Part shown: piece by piece, positions 31,027-31,653 of the stretch
How the letters are laid out: every line of letters begins with the position of its first letter
Numbering within the stretch: position 1 is the stretch's first letter
Origin: Cryomorphaceae bacterium
Lineage (GTDB): Bacteria; Bacteroidota; Bacteroidia; Flavobacteriales; Crocinitomicaceae
DNA length: 31,653 nt
Assembly: GCA_002683585.1 (NCBI GenBank)
Contig: NYTQ01000159.1
Location: forward strand, 1-31,653
Reading direction: 5' to 3'
Notes under the pieces: generated by a model
What the model was told of the DNA's origin: nothing
Database searches by the model: none
Seen by the model: the letters and a program-made list of their open reading frames with translations, nothing else
Made by a program: the position numbers and the translations under genes

Positions 31027-31169
31027 GTACTAAAAAGTTCAAAAAAGTAGATAAAAAAGGACGCGAAGAAATTTGGCAATGGGATGAAACTCCAGAATTA
31101 TCCAAAGCAATCAAAAGACTTCACAACTCTGGTCTTAAAAGTCCTCCTCCAAGACCTGTTGACATCTAA
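31023..31169 (+). CDS. Small basic protein before the RNA operon
   Basis: A 48-residue protein from ATG 31023 (overlapping the previous stop) to TAA 31167-31169. It is lysine-rich at the N-terminus (KKFKKVDKKGREEIWQWDE) and ends SPPPRPVDI. The -35 box of the tRNA/tmRNA promoter lies inside its last codons, as happens with gp32 and the gene before it. No family recognised. Confidence 0.6.
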   Translation: MSTKKFKKVDKKGREEIWQWDETPELSKAIKRLHNSGLKSPPPRPVDI

Positions 31170-31187
31170 CCTTTTCTAGTCTATATT
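31159..31187 (+). promoter_or_regulatory. Consensus sigma-70 promoter of the tRNA-tmRNA unit
   Basis: TTGACA (31159-31164), a 17-nt spacer and TATATT (31182-31187). Predicted start is near 31194. A hairpin (31196-31202 with 31217-31223) followed by three T residues lies right at the 5' end of the expected RNA, ahead of the tRNA at 31230; it may protect or process the precursor. Confidence 0.8.
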
Positions 31188-31229
31188 ATTGGTATCAGGA
31201 TGTTTTAAATGAGTGGCATCCTGTTTCCT

Positions 31230-31301
31230 GCCCACATAGCTCAGTGGTAGAGCAACGCTTTTGTAAAGCGTAGGTCGTTGGTTCAAATCCGACTGTGGGC
31301 T
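31230..31301 (+). tRNA. tRNA-Thr (anticodon UGU)
   Basis: A full cloverleaf: acceptor strands 31230-31236 and 31294-31300, D-stem GCTC/GAGC, anticodon stem ACGCT/AGCGT around TTTGTAA with anticodon TGT at 31262-31264, and T-arm GTTGG-TTCAAAT-CCGAC. The discriminator is T31301 and no CCA is encoded. It reads ACA threonine codons, which are frequent in this AT-rich phage. Confidence 0.96.
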
Positions 31302-31317
31302 TTCCACTTTTGTGGAA

Positions 31318-31580
31318 TAGGTTGCATCATCGACATTCTGGACAGGGGTTCGATTCCCCTCACCTCCATTACTTGGGGGTGCCATGGTTTCGACAGGGTA
31401 CACGGAATGTGACTGAAACCTGCTTGGATAAGCAAACCATAGATGCAAAAACATCTGACACCGCAGCGAATAACATCGTTGCATTCTCCCGCACTCGCGA
31501 ACTCGCGACTGCCTAAATGGGAGATCGGGGTTAAACTAGCCTTGTTAACCAAGTAGTTCTGGGGGGTGGAATGCCCCCTT
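31318..31580 (+). ncRNA. ssrA: Circularly permuted two-piece tmRNA
   Basis: The acceptor piece comes first: P2 3' strand ACATTCT (31333-31339), T-arm AGGGG-TTCGATT-CCCCT (31344-31360), acceptor 3' strand CACCTCC (31361-31367) and A73 (31368). After six bases (TTACTT) comes the coding piece: 5' strand GGGGGTG (31375-31381), the D-loop analogue GGTTTCGACAGGG, P2 5' strand GGAATGT (31404-31410), hairpins 31421-31434 and 31441-31456, then a tag from GCA 31463 or GCG 31466 to TAA 31514-31516, reading ANNIVAFSRTRELATA. The acceptor stem has G3-U70, the alanyl-tRNA synthetase determinant. The tag end folds as P5 (31485-31490 with 31519-31524). CCA is not encoded. The outer ends of both pieces are approximate. 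Function: rescue of stalled ribosomes with host SmpB; no smpB lies in this window. Confidence 0.93.
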
Positions 31581-31581
31581 T
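31561..31581 (+). terminator. G/C-rich hairpin closing the tmRNA gene
   Basis: GGGGG (31561-31565) pairs with CCCCC (31574-31578) around an 8-nt loop, followed by TTT. It may be the 3' structure of the coding piece, a terminator, or both; the T run is short. Confidence 0.55.
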
Positions 31582-31596
31582 AAATCTAGAGGTTCC

Positions 31597-31653
31597 ATGA
31601 AGATCAATCTTTGGTATTCTAATAGTATGGGTCAATGGCGTTGGACTCTTTGC
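31597..31653 (+). CDS. 5' end of a truncated CDS, unknown function
   Basis: ATG 31597 follows AGAGG at 31588-31592 and opens a frame that is still open at the right edge (19 codons, starting MKINLWYSNSMGQWRW). It reads well for a small cyanophage protein, but the visible part is too short for a family call. Confidence 0.55.
   Translation, partial: MKINLWYSNSMGQWRWTLC

Noticed and set aside
31295..31516. A 73-codon open frame on the plus strand over the tRNA/tmRNA region
   Set aside because: It crosses the tmRNA acceptor piece and ends at the tmRNA tag stop; only the last 16-17 codons (the tag) are translated. It has no ribosome binding site.
31176..31552. Two leftward frames of 102 and 89 codons at the right end
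   Set aside because: They are antisense to structured RNA genes (tRNA-Thr and tmRNA), so their openness has no coding meaning.
1..31653. CRISPR arrays, insertion sequences, homing endonucleases or introns
   Set aside because: No spaced direct repeats of CRISPR type, no transposase or HNH/GIY-YIG frames and no interrupted conserved genes were seen.

Overview
The window is part of the genome of a T4-like cyanomyovirus that infects marine picocyanobacteria (Synechococcus or Prochlorococcus type). The evidence is a T4 replication and late-transcription block (gp33-like, gp59, gp32), a T4 baseplate block (gp53, gp48, gp4, gp54, gp26, gp51-like, gp27, gp5) and cyanophage signature genes: transaldolase talC, peptide deformylase, thyX, phoH, DUF4278, DUF6433 and DUF1825 proteins and many 2OG-Fe(II) oxygenases. 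Genes are packed tightly, often with ATGA or TAATG overlaps. Family names were assigned by reading the proteins; no database search was run.

Layout. Positions 1-925 hold small early-type genes separated by two clear Rho-independent terminators and a 230-bp intergenic region rich in repeats and palindromes. Positions 927-8062 are a dense rightward run of accessory genes: three 2OG oxygenases, def, talC, a glutaredoxin, thyX and many small conserved cyanophage proteins. Positions 8067-12029 carry phoH, a PD-(D/E)XK exonuclease, gp33-like, gp59, DUF1825 and gp32. gp32 has its own consensus sigma-70 promoter and an array of four 9-nt repeats in or next to its leader. Positions 12026-16662 are mostly leftward (a conserved protein with an exact T4 late promoter, then gp53, gp48, a structural-type protein and gp4), interrupted by a rightward gene for an exported HEGWH metallopeptidase. 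Positions 16696-29413 are the rightward baseplate, hub and tail-lysin block. Positions 29450-31169 hold two more 2OG oxygenases and small genes. Positions 31159-31581 are an RNA operon: sigma-70 promoter, tRNA-Thr(UGU), then a circularly permuted two-piece tmRNA. A truncated CDS ends the window.

How the parts fit. The early and middle genes redirect host carbon flow (TalC), make dTMP without DHFR-dependent ThyA (ThyX), support protein maturation and redox balance (Def, glutaredoxin) and drive replication (gp32, gp59). Late promoters of the NATAAATA type precede the structural genes. Cell-wall penetration appears to be spread over separate proteins: an OB-fold gp5, a muramidase-like protein, an M23 endopeptidase and a beta-helix spike candidate.

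Most striking observations: (1) the permuted tmRNA, with the T-arm and acceptor 3' strand encoded upstream of the 5' acceptor strand and tag, a G3-U70 alanine determinant and an ANNIV-type cyanobacterial tag with an altered C-terminus; (2) a textbook -1 frameshift signal (T TTT TTC, 8-nt spacer, 8-bp stem) joining gp26 to the gp51-like ORF; (3) the 4 x 9-nt repeat array before gp32, a candidate autogenous operator.
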